Origin: Methanosarcinales archaeon
GTDB taxonomy: Archaea; Halobacteriota; Methanosarcinia; Methanosarcinales; Methanogasteraceae
Assembly: GCA_012961645.1 (NCBI GenBank)
Contig: DTYY01000058.1
Coordinates: forward strand, 1 to 6,975
DNA length: 6,975 nucleotides
Direction: 5' to 3'
The stretch's first letter is position 1. Each line of letters opens with the position of its first letter. Below are positions 1-6,406 of the stretch, piece by piece. The notes below the pieces were generated by a model. That model was not told where the DNA came from, ran no database searches, and saw nothing but the letters and a program-made list of their open reading frames with translations. The position numbers and the translations under genes were made by a program.

Positions 1-33
1 CCCACGACCCGGGTTCGAATCCCGGCTCCGGCC
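1..33 (+). tRNA. 3' end of a tRNA (partial; tRNA-His is the best guess)
   Basis: The T arm is complete: stem CCGGG (9-13), loop TTCGAAT (14-20), stem CCCGG (21-25). It is followed by a seven-base 3' acceptor strand CTCCGGC (26-32) and then C33. No CCA is encoded, as is common in archaea. The anticodon lies outside the window, so identity is not directly readable. A discriminator C73 is characteristic of tRNA-His, where it pairs with an extra G at position -1, and the acceptor implied here (GCCGGAG) resembles archaeal tRNA-His. The amino acid is therefore inference; that this is a tRNA end is nearly certain. Confidence 0.85.
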
Positions 34-66
34 TACTCACATATCTACCTGATCCGACCATCAGCC

Positions 67-1086
67 ATGAGCGAAAACAAAAATCCCATGATCGCAACCG
101 TTTGCTCGCACACAAGCCTTCAGATATTCGATGGCGCGCGTAAAGAGGGGTTTGAAACGCTCGGAATCTGTCTCGGAAAACCACCCAGATTTTATGACGC
201 ATTCCCGAGGGCAAAACCTGACAAATTCTTTTCTGTCAGCTCTTATCAGGATATCGTCGAAAAAACTCCTGAACTGATCGAAAAAGACGCGATCATCATC
301 CCACATGGATCATTTGTCGAGTATCTCGGAGCATCAGAATTTGCACGCCTCGAAGTCCCGAGTTTCGGGAACAAATTGGTGCTCGAATGGGAATCCGACC
401 GGAGAAAGGAGCGCGAGTGGCTTACAAGCGCTGGCGTTCCTGTGCCAGCTGAGTATTCGTCGCCCGATGACGCACGCGGTCCTGTGATCGTAAAGTACCA
501 TGGCGCGAAGGGCGGGCGCGGTTTTTTCATAGCGAAGAACCGGCAGGAGATTGAGGATAAGCTTGATACCAGTGAGGAATATGTTATTCAGGAATTTGTG
601 CTTGGAACAAGATATTATCTGCATTTCTTCTATTCTCCGCTAAGAAAAGTTGGTTACCGTGTCGGGGATGGTACGCTCGAACTGCTCGGAATCGACAGAC
701 GGATCGAGTCCAACATCGACGAACTCTACAAGATCGGGGGGTCTTCGGGCATCGATCCGAGTTTTGTGGTCACAGGGAATCTGCCGATGGTTCTGCGGGA
801 GTCGTTGCTGCCAAAGGTCTTTGAGCTGGGAGAACGGGTGGTGGAGCGATCGATCGAACTCTTTGGCGGGATGATCGGTCCGTTCTGCCTCGAAACGATC
901 TGTACTGACACGCTCGAGTTCAAGGTCTTTGAGATCTCAGCGCGAATCGTTGCGGGCACCAATCTATTCGTGTCTGGCTCGCCATATTCAGACATGATCG
1001 AGCCGGGTCTCTCCACAGGCAGGCGGATCGCGCAGGAGATCAGGCTTGCGATCGAGATGGATCGGCTCGGGGACGTACTGTCATAG
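67..1086 (+). CDS. purP: PurP, formate-dependent AICAR formyltransferase (FAICAR synthetase)
   Basis: This is the archaeal ATP-grasp ligase that uses ATP and formate to formylate AICAR to FAICAR, the step before ring closure to IMP. It replaces the folate-dependent PurH activity of bacteria and acts in the cytoplasm. The N-terminal pre-ATP-grasp segment carries the family-typical stretch IATVCSHTSLQIFDGARKEG (residues 9-28). The ATP-grasp part shows a Lys at 143, the glycine-rich loop HGAKGGRGFF (145-154) and the late metal/ATP-binding segment FEISARIVAGTN (288-299). The length of 339 residues is close to the usual size of about 340-360. No clear Shine-Dalgarno site precedes ATG 67; ATG 88 (Met8) is an alternative start. 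The gene begins 33 bases after the tRNA, so it is either co-transcribed with it or expressed from a promoter overlapping it with almost no leader. Many archaea have two PurP paralogues; which one this is cannot be told here. Confidence 0.95.
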   Translation: MSENKNPMIATVCSHTSLQIFDGARKEGFETLGICLGKPPRFYDAFPRAKPDKFFSVSSYQDIVEKTPELIEKDAIIIPHGSFVEYLGASEFARLEVPSFGNKLVLEWESDRRKEREWLTSAGVPVPAEYSSPDDARGPVIVKYHGAKGGRGFFIAKNRQEIEDKLDTSEEYVIQEFVLGTRYYLHFFYSPLRKVGYRVGDGTLELLGIDRRIESNIDELYKIGGSSGIDPSFVVTGNLPMVLRESLLPKVFELGERVVERSIELFGGMIGPFCLETICTDTLEFKVFEISARIVAGTNLFVSGSPYSDMIEPGLSTGRRIAQEIRLAIEMDRLGDVLS

Positions 1087-1088
1087 TT

Positions 1089-1153
1089 TTAGTGTTCTGC
1101 AGCGGTTTTGCCATTTGTACGATGCAGCAAAAACTAAGAGATGTTGTTTTTTT
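1089..1153 (+). terminator. Probable terminator of purP: imperfect hairpin plus T7
   Basis: Just after the purP stop (1084-1086) there is an imperfect inverted repeat: TTAGT (1089-1093) pairs with ACTAA (1133-1137) and CTGCA (1097-1101) with TGCAG (1123-1127), with an asymmetric internal loop. An outer variant pairs TAGTTTT (1084-1090) with AAAACTA (1130-1136), and a competing inner one pairs TTTTGC (1106-1111) with GCAAAA (1127-1132). Seven Ts follow at 1147-1153. Archaeal termination depends mainly on T-tracts, so the T-run is the stronger part of the call. Confidence 0.5.
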
Positions 1154-1291
1154 GGGTGCAGACGGGCAGAAAAAATGGTGCAGCTCTGATCAATGGTTGA
1201 TATCACCCCAAACATCAACTGCGCCCCATCACGTCTTGACGATCAGATCAGGCGCATAAACGATCAAGATTTGAAGAGCATCACCTGAAAT
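1154..1291. other. Non-coding stretch between convergent genes
   Basis: No convincing reading frame was found here. Small inverted repeats are visible: GCGCC (1221-1225) with GGCGC (1251-1255), enclosing GTC (1233-1235) with GAC (1238-1240); and CCTGAA/TTCAGG (1284-1296), with outer GCA/TGC, straddling the stop of the minus-strand gene. The latter may help end that transcript, but it lacks a T-run. There are also several GATCA motifs (for example around 1177, 1241 and 1246). A small RNA cannot be excluded, but no promoter was recognised for one. Confidence 0.4.
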
Positions 1292-1726
1292 TCAGGAGTG
1301 CTTCGTTGCGATTATCTTTGCCCCGGCACGCAGTTCTGTAACATACGACTTGCCCGTGATCTCGATGTTGCCCATGGCATCCACGATTCCGGCTTTGATA
1401 TTCGGTCTGAGCATGATCTTTCCACCCGCTACGATATCTCCGCCGATCCTGGCGCCATCAAGCACTGTACAGTCCTGTTCGGTCTTTACATCGCCCTCAA
1501 TCACAGAATGCGCGCCGATGATCACACTCTCGGCACGCACCGATCCCTTAACCGCAACGCCCTTCCCAAGTTTGAGAGCGCCTGTGGTGGCAAGATCGCT
1601 CCAGAAATTGCAACTGGTGCCAACGATCAGGTTGCCTTTCAGGTGCACGGGAGCATCGAAGAAGGATGATCGCCTGATGATAAAAGTATCCGAATCCTTG
1701 TGCCTGCTTATGAAATCAGTCTCCAT
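1292..1726 (-). CDS. Bactofilin-like polymer-forming beta-helix protein
   Basis: The 144-residue protein is almost entirely a series of roughly 17-residue turns rich in Gly and in alternating Val/Ile. Approximate rungs are residues 31-49, 50-66, 67-83, 84-101, 102-118 and 119-136, with repeated patterns such as VAVKGSVRAE, HSVIEGDVKTE and ARIGGDIVAGG. This is the look of the bactofilin / polymer-forming cytoskeletal family, whose members are small beta-helices that assemble into filaments. There is no signal peptide or membrane segment, so a cytoplasmic protein is expected. The N-terminal 26 residues are non-repetitive and contain charged stretches. ATG 1726 has no Shine-Dalgarno site. The box A at 1752-1760 would start RNA only a few bases before it, so a near-leaderless mRNA is likely. 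The gene is divergent from the radical SAM gene. The cellular role is not known from sequence; trimeric hexapeptide-repeat transferases are a less likely alternative because no catalytic region is seen. Confidence 0.75.
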   Translation of the reverse strand: METDFISRHKDSDTFIIRRSSFFDAPVHLKGNLIVGTSCNFWSDLATTGALKLGKGVAVKGSVRAESVIIGAHSVIEGDVKTEQDCTVLDGARIGGDIVAGGKIMLRPNIKAGIVDAMGNIEITGKSYVTELRAGAKIIATKHS

Positions 1727-1750
1727 GCAAGAGAGTTATTGAGCGTGCGA

Positions 1751-1762
1751 CGATATAAAAGT
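1751..1762. promoter_or_regulatory. AT-rich box readable as TATA box in both directions
   Basis: The only AT-rich box in the 70-base divergent region reads ATATAAAAG on the plus strand (1753-1761) and TTTTATATC on the minus strand (1760-1752). The minus-strand reading is close to the methanogen box A consensus. Its centre near 1757 would place the minus-strand start at about 1730, a few bases before ATG 1726. It would place the plus-strand start at about 1782, some 15 bases before ATG 1797. Both distances fit archaeal promoters. Whether both directions are used is inference. Confidence 0.5.
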
Positions 1763-1781
1763 TTTTGATAACCTCTCATCA

Positions 1782-1788
1782 GAGTGAT
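1782..1788 (+). promoter_or_regulatory. Weak ribosome binding site of the radical SAM gene
   Basis: GAGTGAT resembles the archaeal GGAGGTGAT consensus with one base missing. It lies eight bases before ATG 1797 and supports that start. Confidence 0.4.
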
Positions 1789-1796
1789 ACCAGAAA

Positions 1797-2969
1797 ATGC
1801 GCGTCTATGAAAACCCCCTGCTGAAACTCAACGTAACCATGCACGACGATAAGGTGCAGCTCGATGCCGAAGGCATGCTCGCCCTGCCGGCAAAACCGAT
1901 CATCAAAAAGGCAAATAGAGTTTTCGCCGAAGAAAAGCCGATTCTCAGCGAGGATGGGAGGCTCGTCTTCTCGACGTGGATTCCTCCGGTCCCAGGTGCT
2001 GTTTTCGACCGAATGATCTCGGCGGAGATGAGCGCTCTGATACGAAAACGTGTGCCCGATCAGACCTCGATCGGGATTACTATGCGCTGCCCAAACGACT
2101 GCATCCACTGCGGTGCATCAGATGTCAGTGGCACAGAAATGCCGCTTTCGGTGATCAAAAACGTGATCGATCAGGCGCTCGATCTTGGCACATACCTGAT
2201 CCCATTTGATGGTGGCGAGCCAATGATCAGGAAGGACATCCCGCGGATGGTGGCGCACGTGAATAAAGAGAGGGCGATTGCAACCTCGTTTGCATCAGGG
2301 TACGGGCTTTCCGAATCACTTGCCTCCGAGCTGAAAGACGCTGGCATGTATGCTGTCAGGGTCAGCCTCGATGGTCACGATGCTACAGAGCACGACCGGA
2401 TGCGTGGGCGCAGCGGCGCATTCGATGACGCCATGAGAGGGATAGTAAATGCGCTCGGGGCGGGGTTGCTCGTGGACATGTTTGTGGTGGTCTCACCGGA
2501 GAACATCGATCACCTGGATGATTTCTATTCACTTGCCTGCGATCTCGGTGTGCACGAGGTCTCGCTGTACGAGATCATTGCTGTCGGCAGATGGATGGAT
2601 CATGAGGACGAGGTGATCACGTCAGGTGATGTTTCCAGGCTTAAGGATTTCCAGAAGAGGATTAATGGTCAGCCGGACGGTCCGAGGGTCACAGCGTTTC
2701 CATATTTCATGGGTCCTGATCTGTTTGGCTGCTTTGCTGGCAGACGCTGGGTGCACGTAACAGCGGCAGGAGACGTGCTTCCGTGCGCCTACACGCCGTT
2801 ATCGTTTGGAAACGTATGTGAAGAGCCGCTTGGAGAGATCTGGAAGCGGATCGGCAAACATCCGGCGTATAAAGAGGCTGCAGACTACTGCATGATGCGA
2901 AACCCGAAATTCAGGGAGCAATACATTCGTTCGATCCCAGAAGGCGCGGAGATGCCGTATCGGGTTTGA
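1797..2969 (+). CDS. Radical SAM enzyme with reduced SPASM/twitch C-terminus
   Basis: The 390-residue protein has a radical SAM core beginning around residue 90. CPNDCIHC (Cys98, Cys102, Cys105) is the CX3CX2C motif that binds the [4Fe-4S] cluster cleaving S-adenosylmethionine, and GGEP (139-142) is the usual SAM-contacting motif. A strand-loop VRVSLDGHD (187-195) is also typical. The C-terminus contains Cys312, Gly325 and Cys330 in exact CX12GX4C spacing, followed by SFGNVCEEPLGEIW (336-349). This is the first half of a SPASM domain, but the usual CX2CX5CX3C tail is missing; only Cys341 and Cys365 remain. A twitch-like domain with a single auxiliary cluster is the simplest reading. The first 90 residues form an extension that I do not recognise. 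SPASM/twitch enzymes modify peptides or make cofactors, haem d1/haem and mycofactocin among them. The substrate cannot be named here, and no precursor peptide gene was found next to it. The gene is divergent from the bactofilin-like gene and convergent with the ABC operon. Confidence 0.88.
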   Translation: MRVYENPLLKLNVTMHDDKVQLDAEGMLALPAKPIIKKANRVFAEEKPILSEDGRLVFSTWIPPVPGAVFDRMISAEMSALIRKRVPDQTSIGITMRCPNDCIHCGASDVSGTEMPLSVIKNVIDQALDLGTYLIPFDGGEPMIRKDIPRMVAHVNKERAIATSFASGYGLSESLASELKDAGMYAVRVSLDGHDATEHDRMRGRSGAFDDAMRGIVNALGAGLLVDMFVVVSPENIDHLDDFYSLACDLGVHEVSLYEIIAVGRWMDHEDEVITSGDVSRLKDFQKRINGQPDGPRVTAFPYFMGPDLFGCFAGRRWVHVTAAGDVLPCAYTPLSFGNVCEEPLGEIWKRIGKHPAYKEAADYCMMRNPKFREQYIRSIPEGAEMPYRV

Positions 2970-2974
2970 TAAGC

Positions 2975-2995
2975 TTAAAACGGCGATGTCCGCCG
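2975..2995 (-). terminator. Possible terminator of the ABC operon
   Basis: In the 29-base gap between the convergent stops, CGGCG (2981-2985) and CGCCG (2991-2995) form a five-pair stem with a five-base loop. On the minus strand it is followed by TTTTAA (2980-2975), as expected for the end of the minus-strand operon. On the plus strand there is no T-run, so it would serve the radical SAM gene poorly. Confidence 0.4.
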
Positions 2996-2998
2996 GAA

Positions 2999-4231
2999 TC
3001 ACTCATACCGCAGAGCATCAACTGGTTTTAGTTTTGAAGCCTGATAGGCTGGAATTGCTCCTGAAAGCGTGCCAATACCAACCGCTACAAGTAGCGAAAG
3101 CAAAACACTCTCTATTGTAACCACTCCTCCTGAAGCAAAACGTCCGGTAATGCCTCCGCCGCCCATAAGAGCAGGTAGAACGCCTGATAGCAGGTAACCC
3201 AGAATAATCCCAATGATGCCTCCGATGAGCCCTATTAAAAAAGCGTTCAACAAGAAGATTGCAAGGATGTCCCTGTTTCTTGCACCAAGCGCTTTCATGA
3301 TACCAATTTCTTTTGTTTTCTCAAGAACTGATGTAAACATGGTATTGGCAGTGCCTACAGCCCCGACAAGAAGCGCGACTGCTGCTATGGCTGTTAAGAA
3401 CGTCGTCATTGAACTGACCATTTCAGATCTTGTCTCTTCCACCTGTTTGGAGGAGGATATCGTAAAATCCTTATCTTTTTCTGTAACATGCCTTGCCATC
3501 ATCAACTTTTGTTCTATTGTTTCAATGGCATAATCAAGCTCATCCTCGTTCTTGATTTTAACGGTAATTGAATCATATACATCGTTTTCTTTATCATCCA
3601 GGACCTGATACGCCATCTGAATCGGCATATAGATATTTGTTGACTGATCATCAAGTATCCCAACAACCCTGAAGGAACTGCCCTCAATGGTGATCATCTT
3701 GTTGATTCCAAGAGGGCTGTCAAAATAATCATCCGCCAATCTTCCTCCGATGACGATCACGTTCTGGTCAGCGGACCCAAGCATTCTGCCTTCTCGTATC
3801 TCCGAAGTGGTTATTTGAGCCCAGACTTTCTGATCCACACCAGTGAGCGTCACAGATCCGCTTTTTCCTAAATAGTATGCCTCAACACTCCCCTTAATTT
3901 CTGTATTAATTAATGAAATATCCAGAATACTTTTTAACGCCTGAAGATCTGTTCTGTCCAGCACCACTTCTTCCTCGGTGGCAGTGGCGCTATCTATATG
4001 ATACATTCCCGGTGGTCCTCTGCCTCTTGAAAGTCCAGGGGTGATTGTCAGGATATCTCCGCCCATTCCGCTCAATCGGGAGGTGATATCCTGTTCCATC
4101 CCTTCACCGATGGACATAATGGCAATCACTGAAGCTACGCCAATAACAACGCCTATTATTGTTAGCCAGCTTCTCAGCTTGCTGTGCATGACCATGTTCA
4201 GCGCATGCTTAAAGGCTTTGCTGAGCTTCAT
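2999..4231 (-). CDS. MacB/FtsX-type ABC transporter permease
   Basis: The 410-residue protein has the complete MacB permease plan. A cytoplasmic N-terminal helix is followed by membrane segment 1 (about 22-43), a large external MacB_PCD-type domain (about 44-270) and three membrane segments (about 275-300, 322-352, 374-395). Between segments 2 and 3 lies the conserved coupling region EKTKEIGIMKALGARNRDI (304-322), where the ATPase contacts the permease. The C-terminus SKLKPVDALRYE is a family signature. Such permeases work as dimers with a LolD/MacB-type ATPase and often transmit force across the membrane rather than moving substrate through it. The ATPase is encoded two genes upstream in the same operon. 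ATG 4231 is preceded by GGAGATGTGA (4247-4238) and lies 20 bases after the stop of the COG1361-type gene. The substrate is unknown; antimicrobial, lipid or peptide export and surface-protein remodelling are all possible. Confidence 0.93.
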   Translation of the reverse strand: MKLSKAFKHALNMVMHSKLRSWLTIIGVVIGVASVIAIMSIGEGMEQDITSRLSGMGGDILTITPGLSRGRGPPGMYHIDSATATEEEVVLDRTDLQALKSILDISLINTEIKGSVEAYYLGKSGSVTLTGVDQKVWAQITTSEIREGRMLGSADQNVIVIGGRLADDYFDSPLGINKMITIEGSSFRVVGILDDQSTNIYMPIQMAYQVLDDKENDVYDSITVKIKNEDELDYAIETIEQKLMMARHVTEKDKDFTISSSKQVEETRSEMVSSMTTFLTAIAAVALLVGAVGTANTMFTSVLEKTKEIGIMKALGARNRDILAIFLLNAFLIGLIGGIIGIILGYLLSGVLPALMGGGGITGRFASGGVVTIESVLLSLLVAVGIGTLSGAIPAYQASKLKPVDALRYE

Positions 4232-4237
4232 TTCAAT

Positions 4238-4247
4238 TCACATCTCC
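4238..4247 (-). promoter_or_regulatory. Ribosome binding site of the permease gene
   Basis: GGAGATGTGA on the minus strand combines a GGAG 12 bases and a GTGA 6 bases before ATG 4231. It supports that start; the in-frame GTG within it runs straight into a stop (GTG AAT TGA). Confidence 0.5.
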
Positions 4248-4251
4248 AATT

Positions 4252-5616
4252 CTATTTTCCCATCTGCTTTCTTTTAAACTTTCCAAAGAAGTCTCCCGCC
4301 ATCTTCTTATATGTGTAATCCGGATCGTTGAGTCTCTCTTTCTTGTATCGGTTATGCACGACAACGAAGATTGCGAGCGCAATGATCCCCACGCCAATCC
4401 AGCTTACGGTCGTCGCTGTTTTCTGCATGGCGGCACCAGAAGCACCAGCCCCTCTGGGTCTGCCACCATACACCATTCCGTTCGATGATGAAGCCGTCGT
4501 AGAAGGATTGATATCCACTTCCTTGGTTATTGTATGTCTTTCACCCTGCGTGTCAGTGTAAGAAATATCAATCTTCAATGCGGATGGCTGGTTTGCAGAC
4601 AAAGATGGAGGGGCTTGACTTGATTCATTGTTTTCAGATGGTCTCTGCAAAGCGCCTCCTGCTTCCTGTCGCAGATTAAAGCTTGCAATGGTATAATCAC
4701 CCGTGTTAAGGTTGCCTATGATGACAGAGTCAATTCCGCTCACCTTCCATCTTTTCTGATCCGGGATACTCACCGTTACTGAGTTAGCAGAAACACTTCC
4801 GATGTTTGCGATGGAAAAGGAAGTTTCGTCTGCAGAACTTCCAGAGAACGCCACATCAAAGTCAGTCTCTCCGCCAACAAAAATGCCTGCTGTTGTGCTT
4901 ATTTCGCTGGTATTGGATTCATAGTCTTCGAATTTCAGGTTCAGGTCTATCTGATACAGACCCGGATCGGCATTTATATCGGCTATAACGGTATAACCGA
5001 CCTCCACAGATTCGTCCACATCAAGATACTTGATGTATTTTGTATTATCAGAATACACAGGAAGAATGACTCCATCGGGGTCGTTCCATGAGAATACCAT
5101 ATTCTTCAAAGGAGAGTTTCCTGTGTTTGTGATAACAAATTCAAGGGGTTCCTCTCTGGCGAGATCGATATTTGCTCTGCTTATCGTTATTATCTGAGCG
5201 TATTCCTTTCCTCTGACCTCGATATCGACGGTTTTTGTACTGGATGTTCCGGTACCGTCCCGTATCCTGATGTCAAGCTCATAAACGCCTTTGGGTGCAT
5301 CTTTGTCAACGAACAGTTTCAATTTGATGATAGCCGCATCCTCGTCCGTCTGGCGTGATCTGAGATACGGGATCGTTTTGCTCAACGACTCTCCCGGAAC
5401 CTGAGCAAAAGGATACTCTGGCTCCACTTCAATAATTACGTTTTCTGCATCGTCATATCCGATATTCTGCACGTTTAACCTGATCTCAACAAGTTCACCG
5501 GGTCTTGAAGGATCAGGGGTCTGGCTTATCAGGTCTGCAACAACTGCTACGTCAGCTGCTGCAGCACTACCCATTGCTAAGATCAGCAGCGAGATTGCTA
5601 ACAGAATCCGTTTCAT
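4252..5616 (-). CDS. Secreted membrane-anchored protein with Ig-like (COG1361/CARDB-type) domains
   Basis: The 454-residue protein begins with a signal peptide, MKRILLAISLLILAMGSAAA, with likely cleavage around residue 20-21. Three beta-rich Ig-like domains follow at about 22-135, 138-247 and 250-370. Each of the first two has the NxGxxxxxxV pattern of CARDB/NEW3-type folds (NVQNIGYDDAENVII, FVITNTGNSPLKNMV), and SIANIGSVSANSVTV occurs in the third. The third domain carries a polar low-complexity insert (about 325-345). A Gly/Ser-rich linker (about 376-397) leads to one membrane helix (about 404-421) and a basic cytoplasmic tail of some 33 residues. Most of the protein therefore lies outside the cell, held by its C-terminus. 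This matches archaeal S-layer-type COG1361 proteins, which are often found beside MacB-like ABC genes. Position between ATPase and permease suggests a subunit or partner of that transporter, perhaps replacing the MacA adaptor; this is inference. ATG 5616 is preferred over ATG 5625 because the AGGAG directly abuts the latter. Confidence 0.85.
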   Translation of the reverse strand: MKRILLAISLLILAMGSAAAADVAVVADLISQTPDPSRPGELVEIRLNVQNIGYDDAENVIIEVEPEYPFAQVPGESLSKTIPYLRSRQTDEDAAIIKLKLFVDKDAPKGVYELDIRIRDGTGTSSTKTVDIEVRGKEYAQIITISRANIDLAREEPLEFVITNTGNSPLKNMVFSWNDPDGVILPVYSDNTKYIKYLDVDESVEVGYTVIADINADPGLYQIDLNLKFEDYESNTSEISTTAGIFVGGETDFDVAFSGSSADETSFSIANIGSVSANSVTVSIPDQKRWKVSGIDSVIIGNLNTGDYTIASFNLRQEAGGALQRPSENNESSQAPPSLSANQPSALKIDISYTDTQGERHTITKEVDINPSTTASSSNGMVYGGRPRGAGASGAAMQKTATTVSWIGVGIIALAIFVVVHNRYKKERLNDPDYTYKKMAGDFFGKFKRKQMGK

Positions 5617-5625
5617 CTTCTTCAT

Positions 5626-5630
5626 CTCCT
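5626..5630 (-). promoter_or_regulatory. Ribosome binding site that decides the COG1361-type start
   Basis: AGGAG lies immediately after the ATPase stop codon (5633-5631). It touches ATG 5625 with no spacer, but is nine bases before ATG 5616. The second ATG is therefore the likely start, and the tight stop-site-start arrangement suggests translational coupling. Confidence 0.65.
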
Positions 5631-6350
5631 TTACGTATATTCCACTTTCTCGATCTCGCCATCTTTGATATAGACCACTTTCTCGGCATATTTAATGAGA
5701 TCGAGGTCATGTGTGACGACGATGATTGTTTTTCCCTCGTTCGTATGGAGTTCATTCAGAAAGTCCAGTATGTACCTCCCTGTTTTGCTGTCCAGGTTTC
5801 CTGTTGGTTCGTCAGCCAGGATTATATCCGGATCAACTGCTAACGACCTTGCGATAGCCACCCGTTGTCTCTGCCCCCCTGATAGCTGCGAAGGCATATG
5901 ATATACCCGATCTTTCAGCCCCACCATCTCCAGTAATTCAAGAGCCCTCTGCCTTGCAACCCCATTATCAACTTCCTGAAACTCCATGGGTAACATCACG
6001 TTCTCCAGTACGCTCAATGTTGGAATGAGGTTGAACTGCTGGAAGATGAATCCGATCTTTCTTCCTCTGATCTGTGCCAGATCCGATTCACCGAGTCTGG
6101 AGATGTCCCGAGCATCCAGGCAGATCGAACCTCTGCTTGGCAGATCCAGACACCCGATCAGGTTCATCATGGTGCTTTTGCCACTTCCGCTTGGTCCAAG
6201 GACCGCTACGAAATCTCCTTTATTGATCTGGAGATCAACCCCTCTCAATGCGGCAAACTCTACTTCACCCATCTGATAGATCTTCCAGACATTCTCCAGA
6301 TGGATAAGTACATTATTCTCTTCGTTTGATGCTTTCCGATTGTTCATCAT
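5631..6350 (-). CDS. MacB/LolD-type ABC transporter ATP-binding protein
   Basis: The 239-residue ATPase has every expected motif: Walker A GPSGSGKST (52-60), Q-loop FIFQQFNLIP (101-110), signature LSGGQRQR (156-163), Walker B IILADEP (176-182) with catalytic Glu181, D-loop NLDS (185-188) and H-loop His214 (VVTHD). The pattern YQMGEVEFAALRGVDLQI near the N-terminus and the ADEPTGNLDSKTG block are typical of the MacB/LolD/FtsE group, which pairs with FtsX-fold permeases such as the one encoded downstream. It acts at the inner face of the membrane as a dimer. The frame stays open upstream to ATG 6416, but that start would overlap the preceding gene and add an unrelated 22-residue peptide. GGTGAG (6360-6355) points to ATG 6350 or the adjacent ATG 6347, the latter at better spacing (7 bases). 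Confidence 0.95.
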   Translation of the reverse strand: MMNNRKASNEENNVLIHLENVWKIYQMGEVEFAALRGVDLQINKGDFVAVLGPSGSGKSTMMNLIGCLDLPSRGSICLDARDISRLGESDLAQIRGRKIGFIFQQFNLIPTLSVLENVMLPMEFQEVDNGVARQRALELLEMVGLKDRVYHMPSQLSGGQRQRVAIARSLAVDPDIILADEPTGNLDSKTGRYILDFLNELHTNEGKTIIVVTHDLDLIKYAEKVVYIKDGEIEKVEYT

Positions 6351-6354
6351 TGTT

Positions 6355-6360
6355 CTCACC
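6355..6360 (-). promoter_or_regulatory. Ribosome binding site of the ATPase gene
   Basis: GGTGAG on the minus strand lies four bases before ATG 6350 and seven before ATG 6347. It immediately follows the T7 tract of the hairpin described next, so termination there would remove it from the transcript. Confidence 0.65.
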
Positions 6361-6406
6361 AAAAAAATAGGAAGAGAGGGGGGAATCAGATCATCTCCCC
6401 TCTTCC
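6361..6406 (-). terminator. Hairpin plus T7: internal terminator or attenuator in the operon
   Basis: Read on the minus strand, GGAAGAG (6406-6400) pairs with CTCTTCC (6376-6370) for seven pairs. After a one-base bulge (6377), GGG (6399-6397) pairs with CCC (6380-6378). The hairpin is followed by TA and then seven Ts (6367-6361). It covers the last codons and the stop of the small secreted protein and ends just before the ATPase ribosome binding site. The shape is that of an intrinsic terminator; archaea terminate mainly at T-runs, so partial read-through giving less transporter than small protein is the natural expectation. Confidence 0.55.

Noticed and set aside
61..1016. Several open frames of 60 to 96 codons overlapping purP on both strands
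   Set aside because: PurP motifs cover the whole frame on the plus strand; the others have no ribosome binding site and read as compositional shadows.
1298..1742. Plus-strand open frames of 123 and 130 codons across the bactofilin-like gene
   Set aside because: They are opposite-strand shadows. The minus-strand frame shows regular 17-residue beta-helix rungs and a fitting promoter, while the plus-strand products have no recognisable features.
1771..1796. CTCT/AGAG inverted repeat just upstream of the radical SAM gene as an operator
   Set aside because: The arms are four bases around a four-base centre and flanking bases do not extend the symmetry; too weak to call.
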